Source: Acanthochromis polyacanthus (Eukaryota > Chordata > Actinopteri > Pomacentridae). Taken from it: a stretch of DNA of 64,000 nt. The notes beneath the pieces are model-generated. The model was not told where the DNA came from. It saw only the letters and a program-made list of their open reading frames with translations, and searched no databases. The stretch is from NCBI RefSeq assembly GCF_021347895.1, contig NC_067121.1, positions 13,775,962 through 13,839,961 on the forward strand. Reading direction: 5' to 3'. Shown piece by piece: positions 41,026 through 52,269 of this stretch (the stretch's first letter is position 1; every line of letters begins with the position of its first letter). The translations under genes were made by a program, and so were the position numbers.

Positions 41026-42299
41026 AGGTACCCCAGGTACCACACTTAAACCAATAATCAATGTTAAGTTAGGTAGTTCTGTTTTATTAATTATGTTTAT
41101 TAAAATAAAAACTGCACATTTTCAGTTTGAAAGAGTATTGTAGAAATGTTACTAAAAAAAGAGTAACATTTGCAGTATATGTTGCATCATTACCTGATAT
41201 AATATGCTAACACCACAAAGTAACATTATGACCCATTAGGTAATAGTGGCAGCAAAAAAAGCACGAGTTCTAATTAACTAGGTTTCGTTTTAAAATATTA
41301 TAAGTGCTTAAGGATGGGTGATGACCCCCCCACCCCACCACCACCACACTCCAGTCGCAAGCTAGCAAAATCTCTGTGACCTGCGATCAAAACGTGAGAG
41401 CCCTGTGTACATCTTTGTACAAAGAGTAGTTTCTTTAGTTTCAGTAGCACCACGTGGTGCTATCCCAGGGACGATAATTATTAGTGATAATTAACGTCAG
41501 CTCTGCTCCATCCCGACTGAGGTATTGCTAAGATAAGGCCGAACAGCTTCAAAATGTTGCTCCAAAAGTGCTGAAATTCATCTGGCATCCCATATTCTAA
41601 CTGGATTTGGTATTATTATATCAGGAATAATGCACATTTTCCTGACAGAACGTTTTACTCATGGCAAATTGTACCATTAGTAAATTTGGTATGATAGTGT
41701 GTTCAGAGTAGTTATTCAAAGACATCCACTCGTCAAAACAAAACAACCGCCCCCCCTTGCATATATTTATTAAATATGATAATCACAGGGTTAAAAAGCA
41801 AACAAGTTTTCAAACTCACCACAGCCATTGTCAGATGGAAATGCACACCCTGGGTCGGAGCTTCCACTTGGCACAGGCGCAAATTTAGCATCTGCATGTT
41901 TTTTTTAACCTCACGAAGGCGTGCTGCTTGTCTGTGCAACTCAAGTGCGGATGGTGCATTCAGGAGCGTCGGAATTTTCTATACTGCTGAAAATAACTGG
42001 GGTTACAACGGCTTACATGTGGAGAATTTGAATGTGGTGGAGACAAAATGACCCCTGACAAAAAGTGGGGGGGACACATCCCCACCGTCCCCCCTAAACT
42101 GACGCCTATGGTTGTAACCCATCTCTGTATGTACAGGCAAATGTAAATATCCACGCACGGCTGTATGACATGCTGCTGCCCCACAGCATCAGATGAAATT
42201 AAACGTGAAAAGTCGGTTCTAAGAGGAGGAAAATGGAGACCAGATGGTAAAAGTAAAATGAAATACAATACTATAAAAAAGATTTTCATATTATATATA
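41026..42299. other. No gene recognised
   Basis: AT-rich. A perfect 16 bp palindrome, AGCACCACGTGGTGCT, lies at about 41446. 42010-42120 resembles the end of a dispersed repeat (ACAAAATGACCCCTGAC...CGCCTATGG), unplaced. Confidence 0.4.
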
Positions 42300-42960
42300 G
42301 AAAAATGTACAACCATCCATTCATCTATTTTCTTACGCTTATCCAGTGTCAAAGAGGGAGCATAATCAGGTCATTCTGAATGTCCCTCCCCCAGTGCTTT
42401 CGAGCTTTCCAGCTCTTCCTGGGGATCTCAAGGCATTCCCATGTCAAATGAGATACGTAATCCCTCCAGCTCGTTCTGGGTCTACCCTGCAGTACTCCCA
42501 GGCAGACATGCTCAGATAACCTCCAACGGGAGTCTCCTCACTCACATCCGAATCAGAAGTCCCAACCACCTCAAGTGGTTTCTTTCTATGCAAAGGAGCA
42601 GCGACTCTTCAACGAGCTCCCTCCAGTGTTTCTCACCCTATCTCATTCTCACCTTCAGTCTGAGCCCAGCCAACCTGTGCAGGAAGCTAATTTCTGCCAC
42701 TTGTCTCTGTGATCTTGTTCTTTTGGTCACTACGCAGAGCTCATGACCATAGGTGAGGGCTGGAACACATAGACTGGAAAACTGAGAGCTTCGCCTTGTG
42801 GCTTAGCTCCCTCGTCATCACAACAGTCCAGTACGACGCATTGCTGCCGACACCACAGCTGCAGCATTTTTCAGTACACAGTATCCATCTGCTGCTTCAG
42901 GAGAACCCCGATCCAAGCAGGCCTGAAAGCCTCTTTCTTCAGCCTGATACCTAAGGTACT
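42300..42960 (-). repeat. Rex3/RTE-like LINE, 3' region
   Basis: On the minus strand it ends ...AGAAAATAGATGAATGGATGG after a CTGGATAAGCGTAAGAA motif. Upstream are GACCCAGAACGAGCTGGAGGG and GTCATGAGCTCTGCGTAGTGACC. These are 3' words of Rex-type LINEs common in teleosts. The coding part is too decayed to read. Orientation and family are from memory of the consensus. Confidence 0.55.
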
Positions 42961-43029
42961 TTTAAATTATTCTTCATTTTACCAGGTAAGCTCAGTTGAG
43001 AACAATTTCTCATTTACAAAGGAGAACCA

Positions 43030-44440
43030 GTGGCAAGACGGATGGCTGAGTGATGGAGGACATCAAGCCTGTTAAGGGCACACTTATTGGCCATTTTATA
43101 GATGGCATCATTGTAGTCAAACATGGGGAGGATGGTCATCTTCACAAGAGTGTTTTTGGCAGAGTATGTAAAGGAGGCCTTATTACGAAAAAGAACCCCA
43201 GTCTGGATTTGACTTTAGCCTGTAGAATGTTGATGTGAGGAATAAAAGAGAGTGAAGAATCCAGCCAGAGGCCTAAATACTTGTAGGAATTAATGAACTC
43301 CAGATCTGAGCCATCTGCGCAGGTGATATCTGAGGGGCTGGAGACACTGTTTTTCTGGTTGAACAGCATACTGTTAACGACCTGTTTCTGCCGGCCACCG
43401 AACCGTGGTTGGGCAGCCTCGGGTAGTGCTAGCCCACTTAGCTGAGCATGGCTCGTTGGTGGTAACAGCCAGTATTCAGTCCAACAAATTTTGCAGGTGG
43501 GAAGAACAGGGCACTTTATTAGAACAGCAGCAACTGTCCACACTTAGTGCTTATCCAGATTACACTGGCTTACACATTTTTCCTTCATGGCTTTTCATAT
43601 CATCCTCTGCAGCTTGCTACACCTCCGTCCTACTTCCATCTCCACCACACACATACACCCACCGCGGGCCCCCTTACTCTTCACTCACACACATACACAC
43701 ACTCTCTCACACACGCCCACCGCTACCTGCCTAGGTTAAAGGAGCAAGCTTGGCCTGCAACAATACATTTTGTTTTCTTAGAAGAGAAGGTCCTGAAAAG
43801 ACTCAATTGAAGTAAGGCTGAGCTGCAGGATAGATGCAGCAGAGTGAAGTGATGGGCCAGTGGTGTCATCAGCGTAGAGGTGTATCTGGAAGACATCAGT
43901 AGCTTTGGCCACATCATTTATGTAGATGGATAACAAAGTTGGGCCCAAGATGGAGCCTTGAGATACACCCTTAGCAATGATCAGTGGTCCTGATGTAAAG
44001 TTCTCTGACATTTCTCGCTGTATATGATTATTAAGGTAGCTGACAAACCAGTTAGTACAGCTTGAGGACAGGTCAATATTAGAGAGCCTTTGCAGAAGGA
44101 TTGTGTGATCTACTGAGTCAAAGCCCTTGGTCAGGCCTATGAAGGTGGCTATGCAGGCCTGCTTGTTGTCCATACCGGTAAAGATGTCATCAAGGACCTT
44201 TAGGATGGCAGTGATGCACCCATGGCCAGTTCAGAAACCTGACTGCAAATCTGACAGGATGTGTAATGAAGTGGTTTAACTGTTTGTGAACTAGCCTCTC
44301 CATGATTTTGGCCAGGCAAGGCAAGATGGAGATTGGCCTGTAACAGTTGGGGTCAGAGCCAGAGCTGCCTTTGAGGGGTAATTATGGCTGATTTCCAGTC
44401 AGAAGGAAAAACTGACAAACAAATGGACAACTTAAACAAT
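43030..44440 (-). pseudogene. L2-like reverse transcriptase, interrupted
   Basis: Minus-strand order of motifs: CYRPISILPCLAKIMERL (about 44340), FDSVDHTILLQRL (about 44130; first Asp region), GVSQGSILGPTLLSIYIND (about 43960) and YADDTT (catalytic, about 43880). After the inserted LTR comes YKYLGLWLDSSLSF (about 43270), then NKCALNRLDVLHHSAIRLATG near 43060. Frame changes occur near 44170-44215 and 43150. The endonuclease is missing. The clade call rests on YKYLGLWLD and the overall spacing. Confidence 0.85.
43372..43762 (-). mobile_element. Solo LTR inside the LINE
   Basis: On the minus strand it begins TGTTGCAGGCCAAGCTTGC and ends ...CGTTAACA, a TG...CA LTR of 391 bp. ATAC flanks both sides (43368-43371 and 43763-43766). 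An AATAAA signal (minus, about 43520) precedes GTGCCCTGTTC. Dropping the LTR and one ATAC leaves the LINE reading frame continuous across the site. Parent family unknown. Confidence 0.88.
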
Positions 44441-44559
44441 AAACCATAGCAAATACAAGGCATGAATATTGTGTCATGAGAAGGTGAAGGTCTTGAGATA
44501 GCAAGGTACCCATGATTCGAGGCAAGGTAATAAGAAAAAATATTATCTTTACCAGAGAT

Positions 44560-45310
44560 CCGGTCTGTAGCAGGTGGGAGGCTAGGCCAGGCCAGGCTAA
44601 AATTAGCTGAGGTCCAGGTTGTAGCAGGTGGAAGGTCAGGCTTGGCCAGGCCAGGCTAAAGCTAGCCGAGGTCCAAACTGTACCAGATGGAAGGCCAGGC
44701 TAGGCCAAAGCCAGCAGAGATCCAATCTGCGCTGGGTGAGGAGGCTTGGCTGAGCCAGAGGTGCAGGCTGTGGCAGGTGAAAGTCCAGACCAGGTTAATT
44801 AGGTCCATCCTATAGCTTGTGGGAGATCAGGCCAGGCTAGAGCTAGCAGAGATCCAGGCTATAGCAGATGGTGGGGTCAAGCCAGGCTAGAGCTAGCAGA
44901 TGTCCAGGCTGTAGCAGGTAAAAATTCCAGGCCAGGCTAATGGGTTCCAGGCTGTGGCAGGTGGAACATCATGTCAGGCTGAAGAGGCCCAGGCTGTGGC
45001 AGGTGGAAGATCAGGCCAGGATAGGGCTAGCAGAAGTCCAGGCTGTAACAGGTGTAGCAAAAGGTTCAGGTTGTGGCATGTGGATGATCAGGCAAGGCTA
45101 AAGCTAGCAGAGGTCCAAGCTTTAGTAGGCATAGACCAGGCCCGAATAGAGCTAGCAGAGATCCACACTGAAAGAGGTGGAAGACCAAGCTAAAGCTAGC
45201 AGAGGTAGCTCCAGCAAGGTCCAGGCTTTTGTAAGCATAGGCCAGGCCACGACAGAGCTGGCAGAGGTCCAGACTGTGGCAGGTGGAAGACCAGGCTGAG
45301 GCTGCTTAGC
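44560..45310. repeat. GC-rich minisatellite, ~60 bp unit
   Basis: Roughly a dozen imperfect units built from GGCCAGGCTA, GAGCTAGCAGAGGTCCA and GGCTGTAGCAGGTGGAAGATCA. Spacing varies between ~45 and ~75 bp. Its 79-codon open frame (44954-45193) follows from the repeat itself. Confidence 0.85.
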
Positions 45311-46659
45311 AGCTCTGCTAGCATGTAGACAAGCAGACAGCAGGGGGCTTATTGAAGATGCCCCCGGTTTGCTTGACCCAGGCGAAGAGGTGGCTTTCCT
45401 TTTTACAAATTTCATTGAGGTATTTTGAATCGCTCTTTGTCCAGTCTCTCCTCTGGGCCAAAGTTGCCTATTGACCCAGACAACATAGCTCCCAGGATAA
45501 CAGACACTCAAACCCCTCCAATGTGATAAGGTGGCGATTTATCAGTGTGATGAACGAACACCTAAGAAACATGAAATAACCTATCAAAATTTGAAAACCA
45601 AGCTTGTTATGACAGAATTTGTTGCTGAAAATTTTAGTAGCTTTTACTGCCTGTTTCTTTGAGAAAAAGAGAGTAAACAGTCACATAACATGCTCTCATC
45701 AATTTGTCACACAAAGACTTTTAAAAAAGTGTCATAATGAAATAAAATTATAATAAAAATAGTTAAGTAGAAGAACCTTTTGAGATAAGTAACTGCTGGA
45801 AGAAAATAGAAGAACTTTTAGTAAACTTTGTTATTGTGAAATTAAACTAGCTATTATTAAAACTGATCATATTCTGTATGTGATGGGAGGTTGTGTCCCT
45901 CCTGGCCGCTGTTGGGGGCCGTGCCAGCAGTGCAGGGGCTGTAATTGCTGCGCGGTGCCAGACCCCCTTTATATCCAGGTCTGCCAGTGGAGCTTTCTGT
46001 CTGCCATGGTTCGGCGTGACAGCGTTGGTGGACGCAGCCATTTCTCGGGTGTGTCCAGCTGTTGTGAGGCGCGCTGTCGGAACATGTAAGTGCTCTGTCG
46101 CTTTCTTTTGTTTGTTGCACGTGAGTACACCTGGTGATCACAATATCTCTGCTCCTTTCAGCATGGCTGATTGTTGAGGTTGAGGCAAAACAGGACTCTG
46201 CTGGAGCCCTGCTGGGCGTAGGATTACAGACCCGCTCTGTGTGTGTGTGTGAGCCATCTTTTTGCGGCTCACATCCTGCGGCTGTCGGGTACGTGCTTGG
46301 TTGGTTTTCTCAGTCGATGTCCTGATTTTATTCAATGGGTTCATTAACCCTCTATGGTACGCTGTCAGGGCTCCCTCCTCACCCCCGTCCTTCCCACCTG
46401 ACATCCCAAATACCCCTTTTCCCATCTGTTTCCTCTCTTCCTCTCCCTCTCATGCTCCTCTCTCCCTCTCCTGTTCCTCTCCCTCTCCTGCTCCTCTCCC
46501 ACTCATGCTCCCCTCTCTCTCTCTGTCCCTTGGTTTCGGTCTCTGTGTCTCTCCCCGGTCTCCCATCCGCTCCTCTACCCCTGTCTCTCGCTCTGTCTCC
46601 CATCTGCTCCTCTACCCCTGTCTTCCCCTACAGCTCGGTGCCTGAGTGGAGTTCGGCTT
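45311..46659. other. No gene; CT-rich tract
   Basis: 45311-45880 is AT-rich unique sequence. 45890-46340 is GC-rich (GTGAGCGGCTC-type words). 46370-46630 is a pyrimidine-rich, simple-sequence-like run of CTCTCC/TCCTCT that opens long frames on both strands without coding character. It may be part of the LTR-like unit that ends at 47333. Confidence 0.45.
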
Positions 46660-47333
46660 CCCAGCTGACTCCACTCAGGCAATCAACCACCTCTACGGCT
46701 CCTGGACAGCTGAGGGACATCTCATTGATTACCACCTCAGCAATAAGAACCGGCTCATCCTTCCACTCCCTGCCAGATTGTTAAACAAGACTCCACAGTC
46801 AGTTTGCTCTCTAGCCTCCTGAAAGTTTGCTGAGTTTTTGACACCTTTTTAACTTTGTTTCTTTCCTGCCTTCACCCAGACCCAGCTGTCCGGGATCTCC
46901 ACCGCCCAGAACCCTAGTCCGCTTTCCCCTACTCATTCGGCACCGGTTTCCCCCCATCTGGATCCCCCCTTCTGCCTGGACCCCTCCCTGGAACCCCGAC
47001 CTGCTTCCCTCCCCGATTGCTGGAACCCGCAGCACAACCGGGTGCTCCTTACCTCCTGGAACCTCCCAGAGCACCACCGGTGAGACGTCTTCCTCTGCCT
47101 GGCCAACCTACCACCTCGGCCCCCCGGTTCATCAGAGCCTGACGTTCCGCCTCCTCCGAACCCCTCGCCACCTGCTGGACGCCAAGCCCCCACTACATCA
47201 GCCACTCCCCGCTCCTGCATCCTGGTTTCCCCATCCCAGCCATTATTCATCCTCTATAATAAAAATCCTTCTCAGCTCCACCGGCCTTGGTAGTGTGGAT
47301 TTCTGTTTGGGTCCGCCCTCTAAAATCGTGACA
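46660..47333 (+). mobile_element. Possible LTR or UTR end of a retroelement
   Basis: C-rich sequence with an AATAAAAATCC polyadenylation signal at about 47257, followed by TTGGTAGTGTGGATTTCTG...AAATCGTGACA. This resembles the R-U5 end of teleost Ty3/gypsy LTRs, which end in ACA. No start, partner LTR or target duplication is identified. Confidence 0.35.
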
Positions 47334-47460
47334 GTACGCACTATGATCCCAGTTGGTAAAAAAATGTTTGGGGTGTTTTTTTTGTCTTAAAACAGATCAA
47401 GTAAACATAATTAAGAGACATTTTCAAAAAATATTATTTTTTAGTAGCTTTTAGGGTTTG

Positions 47461-48094
47461 TTGCCATATGGCAACACCGTACCATAATGGAAAGTAATGA
47501 AAACAAGAGAGTTTTGCTTTAAATTGTATATAACATTTATTTTAAAACTCATGTTATAGTATAAACAATCCCCAGTAGCTAACTAAACTAATAGTTTAAT
47601 GCAATACATAAATGGAGGCTGGAACATGATTGCCATATACATTTTAAACTCTCTTACTGGTAATACCTGTCACTTCACTTTCACTGTCTCTGCCCTCACT
47701 GTCTCCACTGTCCTCATTCTCTGGCTCATAGTCTTCATCCGTCTCACTGTCTTCATCACTCTCACTCTACTGTGTTTCGAGCAGCTCATTTTTCTCATCA
47801 CTGAATCCTTTGTTATCTTCACTATCGTCAAGTGGCAGGGCTAGTTCAGCTTTTTTCCGTGATTTACCATAAAAAAAATTTGCATTCATGCTGTAAATGG
47901 AAGAAAGATGTGTCAAATATCATCATATGCAATGTGGAAAGGACTCACAAAGTGCATTGTTGTAGTTTATAGACTATAGAAGATCAGTGTACACCAGTGC
48001 AATTGCAAAGTAGGTGTATAACTAAATACAAAATGTTATCAACATACCAGGTTAGCAATCCATAATGGTACGGTGTTGTCATATGGCAACGTAC
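47461..48094 (-). mobile_element. Non-autonomous element with palindromic ends
   Basis: Both ends carry GTTGCCATATGGCAAC-type palindromes followed by ACCGTACCAT(A/T)ATGG in inverted orientation (47461-47491 and 48094-48064, about 30 of 31 bases matching). Length is 634 bp. It encloses one exon of a piggyBac-like protein. The exact outer edge and target duplication are unclear. Confidence 0.75.
47640..47890 (-). pseudogene. piggyBac-like acidic N-terminal exon
   Basis: The minus-strand frame from ATG 47890 reads MNANFFYGKSRKKAELALPL, then an acidic stretch (DDSEDNKGFSDEKNE), a TAG, and more acidic residues (SESDEDSETDEDYEPENED) to about 47640. The basic F/YG.SRK start plus a long Asp/Glu/Ser tract is how many vertebrate piggyBac-derived proteins begin. 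No DDD catalytic core follows, so only a relic of the first exon remains. A domain search would settle the family. Confidence 0.5.
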
Positions 48095-48099
48095 ACATT

Positions 48100-48569
48100 T
48101 TTAACATTTTCTATTATTTATTGATCAAGCACAGTGCAAGAAACTACATAATAATGAACTTAACTCACCTATTATTGAGTGTATATTTTGGTTATCCTGC
48201 TGCAAGGTAAGCCCCAGCACAGTTTTTATTCTCTGTTGCCCATTCTTTTATCTAGTAAATGTTTCTCCCTGCACTAATGTGAGTGGCGATAGTGTTACAA
48301 AACGATAAGGGTGTTAGTAGTTTTTATTAATAAAAATTGTTAATTTGGAACACATCTTGCCCCCTGTGGTAATGGTTCTGTGCATCCTTAATTGGTTTCA
48401 TGACAGTGGAACACATCTGAGCTAGGATTTCCTGGGTGCAATTCCCAGGTGGCGTTGTTGGGACCATAATTGGTCTGATTGGGTACAAAGATCTCTATCT
48501 CGCCACGTATATGTAGTCAATATTTATTTTTATTTATAAATATTGTAAATTTTTTTAATCATAAGTGTC
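48100..48569. other. No gene recognised
   Basis: AT-rich; nothing matches a known family. Confidence 0.4.
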
Positions 48570-48879
48570 ATTTAGAACAGTGGTTCCCAAACTTTTTCTG
48601 CAGGGCCCCCCTTTGGAAGAAAAATATATTTTCTGCCCCCTCTACCTGCATGCAGCCTCATCAACACACTCTCAGACACATCTTTTGCTTGCAAACTCCT
48701 AGAATTTATATGAAGTTTAGTTTGTGACATCTTACTGAGAACTCTTAAAAAGAACACATTGTTTTTAAGAGCTGAAGCATTAAAAGTAATTTAGCAGCAA
48801 ACATATCTCAATTTTGTATTTGAACTTAACAGAGAAAACGGCAAATGTGGGACATCTTCCAAAAAAAATAAATGAATAA

Positions 48880-50652
48880 GTCACTGGAATGGAAGCAGTG
48901 ATTTTGGAACATGAATCTCACATTTTGAGACCGCCACCCTTAGCTTATTTTCAATGTCCAGCTTTGATCTGTATTTTTTCTTTATTGAGGCAAATGCAGA
49001 GAAACCTATCTCACGCAGGTAAGATGAGGTAAAAGGAAGAAGTGTGGTCAGGGCTCTCCTGCCCAGCAGTGAGTAGTCCTTTTCTGCTCCAATCCAAAAT
49101 GCAGCCAATGTCTCTGAGTCTCATTGTTGAATCAGCGGTGACATCAATGAACTGTTCCTCGTCTGCAGCGCTGAAGTCAGCTGCTGGTGCTGAACTGAAG
49201 GGGTCACGGATCCAGTGATATCCAGTAGGATCCTCCACTGGGAAATACCTCAGAAACTGTTTCTGTAGGGTAGAGATGTGGCTTATTGTGCATGGCATGA
49301 ATGTGTTCTGCAGCTTGTTTACCTCAATGAATGATTTCAGGCTCTCAAATGAGTCTATAGTCCCTTTTTCACTCGTTTCTCCTACATCTCCAGTTTTCTT
49401 GTAAACAATGTGATTTTATCTGCCAGCTGTGGAAGAGGTGTTTTAGTGCCCTGCATCTGGAGATTTAGTTCTTTGAGTTTCTGAAACATGTCACTGAGGT
49501 ATGCAAGTTTCAGCAGGAAGTTGTTATTGCTAAACTTGTGAGCGAGTTCATTACCTTCCTCCTCCAAAAAGATTCTGATTTCATCGCGCAATTCAAACAC
49601 CCTAGAAAGAACCTTCCCACGTGACAACCATCGGGACTCACTGTGAAACACAACAGCTGTATGGTTGGAACCCATTTCCTCGCAGAGAGCTGCAAAAATC
49701 CGGGCTTTGACGGGTTGTTTTGATGTAGTTCGCTCTGGCAATGATGTCTGTCATTACGTCGTTCAGCTCGGGACTCAGCTGTTTAGACGCCAGCGCCTCT
49801 CCATGTATCATACAGTGTGTCCACTGCATATTGGGGGAGACGCACCTGATGAGCGCTGGCAGCCCTCCTCATTTCCAGGACATAGCCTGAGCCCCATCAG
49901 TGCAGATCCCCACAAAGTCCTCCCATTTCAGATCAGCCTCTTTCAAATAAGTGTCAATGATTTTGAATAATTCCTCTGCAGTGGCTGTTAGTTACACGTT
50001 TGCAGAAGAGCAAATCCTCCTTCAAACCATCGGCATCAATTAATCTGACGTATGTTATCAATAAACAGTCTTTGTTACTATCAGTCTCTTCATCCACCTG
50101 CAGGGCAAAACAATTGTCTCTCATCTTATCATTAAGCTGCTCCTCTATGTCTTTTGAAATGTCATAAATGTGCCTCCTGATAGTATTGTTTGACAGAGGA
50201 ATTGCCTTGCTGCTGATTCATCAATCATGGTTGAAACCATGTCAATAGCAGAAGGAAGTATTAATTCCTCGGCAATAGTGTGCTTTTTACACTGAGCAGC
50301 TCTGTAGGCGACCTTATATGAGGCGAGTTGATCATTTCCAGGTACAGATGCTGCTTTAGTGAAGCGACTCCGATGTTCACGACAGTCGAGTAGTTTCTTT
50401 CTGAAGAAATCAGCTGGCTTTTCTCTGTGTTCGGGATGTGCAGTCTCCAAGTGGTGCCTTAACTTATTTGGCTTCATGCTGTCAGAAGCTAATATTTTGA
50501 GACACACTGCGGCCTCTCTTCATTACTTGTGAAGCCGAGGGCGAGATATGCTTCTTCATATTTTCCTGCTTTTGTTTTACTTGTTGTGAGGTTTGGTGTA
50601 GCTTCATTTGCTTTCCGTTTACCTGGCCGTCCTCCTGTCACAAACTTCTCCA
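48880..50652 (-). pseudogene. hAT transposase (ZBED5/FAM200/SCAND3-like)
   Basis: Minus strand from MEKFVTGGRPGKRKA (about 50652). A BED-type zinc finger region follows (KYEEAYLALGF, PQCV..., SMKPNKLRHHLETAHPEH), then AEELILPSAIDMVSTM (about 50270). The hAT catalytic region includes HSESRWLSRGKVL (about 49640), FELRDEI and FLLKLAYLSDMFQKLKELNLQMQG. The C-terminal part has LQKQFLRYFP and DIGCILDW..KG. Several frameshifts and stops (near 50510, 50210, 49990, 49380) interrupt it. Intact relatives cut and paste DNA with 8 bp target duplications; vertebrate ZBED/FAM200 genes derive from this group. The Tc1 lies upstream of its start codon. Confidence 0.85.
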
Positions 50653-51192
50653 TGCTCTGCTAGCTTGCGCTGCAGCATGCATCGTTTGTGTATGTTTAGC
50701 CTAGCCAGGCAGGGTTGACAGGTCCACGTTTTTCCAGCAGAATTTCAAATGTTGCTGCTGGATGATTTAGTTTGGTTGATTGGGTTGACCTCTATTGCAT
50801 GCAAATTGTATCAATAATATATATACAGGTAAAAGCCAGAAAATTAGAATATTTTCATAAACTTGATTTATTTCCGTAATTGCGAACAAAAGGTATAACT
50901 TTTACATTATATGTAATCATTGCACGCAGACTGATGCACTTCAAATGTTTATTTATTTAATTTTGATGATCATAGGTGGCAACAAATGAAAATCCGACAT
51001 TCCGTGGGTCAGAAAATTAGAATATTGTGAAATGGGTCAAGTTTGAAGACACCTGGTGCCACCCACTAACCAGCTGATTAACTCAAAACACCTGCAAAGG
51101 GCTTTAAATGGTCTCTCAGTCCAGTTCTGAAGCTTACACAAACATGGGGAAGACTTCAGATTTGACAGCTGTCCAAAAGGCAACCATTGACA

Positions 51193-52159
51193 TGTAGCCT
51201 ATATGCCGCTACTATTAGCACTGTATTGGTACTAATTTGCAGTAAATTATTAGTTGGGTTGGGCTAGAGTTCAGAAGATTCTAAGTTCAGCTCTAGGAGC
51301 GGAGAAAAGAAGACTGGACACAGGATTAAATATTAAGTGGCACCAGTATATTATATTTAAACAACATGACATACAAACGTTTAACAATAACTCAAATGGC
51401 CATTCAAATGGGAAAACACAATAAATTCATAATAAGTGTCACTTCCAAGTTACAATCTAATGTGCAACATCAGAGTGTCCACGTAGGCCTTCCCACAACA
51501 CGAGTTCAAAGCTTTTGCCAAGATGGCATTTAACACAACCATCGTTCATAAGTTAAGCGTCCAGAGGGAGAGGTAGGTGTCCATGGAAGGGGGGTGAATT
51601 GTGCAGGTTTGTTAAGTGTGAACGATTTGGTTGCGAGGCAAAGACTGAAAAGGGAGAGACGGCTGCCTTAAAGGAGCCTCCTACCAGCCCAACCAGGTGG
51701 AGGAGGTGCAGGAGGTCCAGTTCAATTCACTTCAGTTCAAGCTCCAGGGTTCTTCAGGCAGTGTGGGCCTAGAATTCTTGGGTCTAGCTCGCCATCACCT
51801 GGCCGATTCCTTGTTTAAATCAACACCCGCGACTCCACACGACGCCTGGCGGCTCCGGTAGTTGGCTCCTATGATTTAAGACGTGTTGCTTTAGTTTTAG
51901 AAGTTAATATTGCGAAATAAAAGCGAAAATAGCACAGTACCTTGCAGCAATATTCCCAATGCGTCCCTCTCTCAAAGCTCCCGGCCCGCGAGTGCCTTCC
52001 GGGTATAAAACAACCCGACTGGCCGCGCGCCGTCACATGACGGGACGCACAGCGTGACGTATGACGTCATTACGCATTTGACAAACCAGTTATGGAAAAC
52101 GGGAATGGAGGATTTATTTATTTTATATTTGGAACTAGAGTTTTATCACCCGGGTTACA
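51193..52159 (-). repeat. 3' LTR (967 bp)
   Basis: Reads TGTAACCCGGGTGATAA...ATAGGCTACA on the minus strand. It carries a perfect CRE (TGACGTCA, 52062-52069) and a TATA-like GGTATAAAA (52002-52010) whose canonical sense is on the plus strand, a hint of antisense or bidirectional transcription. Confidence 0.95.
52062..52069. promoter_or_regulatory. CRE (TGACGTCA) in the LTR
   Basis: A perfect palindromic CREB/ATF site next to a half site (GTGACGTA) and a CCGTCACATGACGG palindrome. It is duplicated in the other LTR. Confidence 0.6.
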
Positions 52160-52171
52160 CCCTCCCCCTTT
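52160..52171 (-). promoter_or_regulatory. Polypurine tract
   Basis: Minus strand AAAGGGGGAGGG directly against the 3' LTR start TGTAACC; it primes plus-strand DNA synthesis in reverse transcription. Confidence 0.9.
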
Positions 52172-52269
52172 AGATCATGCAACTCCTGATGCATGCTAAA
52201 TTTCATAAACGCAAGGTTGCAAATCTCTAGTTGCTGCAGCGGTACTCAGTGCTTCACTATAAGCATCAA

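Larger units (their letters stand above)
42990..44475 (-). mobile_element. L2-like LINE fragment, split by a solo LTR
   Basis: Minus-strand reverse-transcriptase sequence from DWKSA..TPL (about 44400) to the C-terminal region near 43030. It is 5'-truncated. A 391 bp LTR sits inside it at 43372-43762. Confidence 0.85.

Noticed and set aside
41440..41470. Perfect palindrome AGCACCACGTGGTGCT as a regulatory operator
   Set aside because: A single 16 bp palindrome with an E-box core in AT-rich DNA is too little without a nearby gene.
44954..45193. 79-codon frame reading a repetitive AEVQA-like protein
   Set aside because: It lies wholly inside the minisatellite and changes with unit number; there is no start context or splice support.
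44560..45310. CRISPR-like array
   Set aside because: Units vary in length, 'spacers' are repeat-derived, and the genome is eukaryotic.
46262..46784. Overlapping frames of 127 and 149 codons and minus-strand Arg/Glu-rich frames
   Set aside because: They come from a pyrimidine-rich simple-sequence tract; composition explains the lack of stops in several frames at once.
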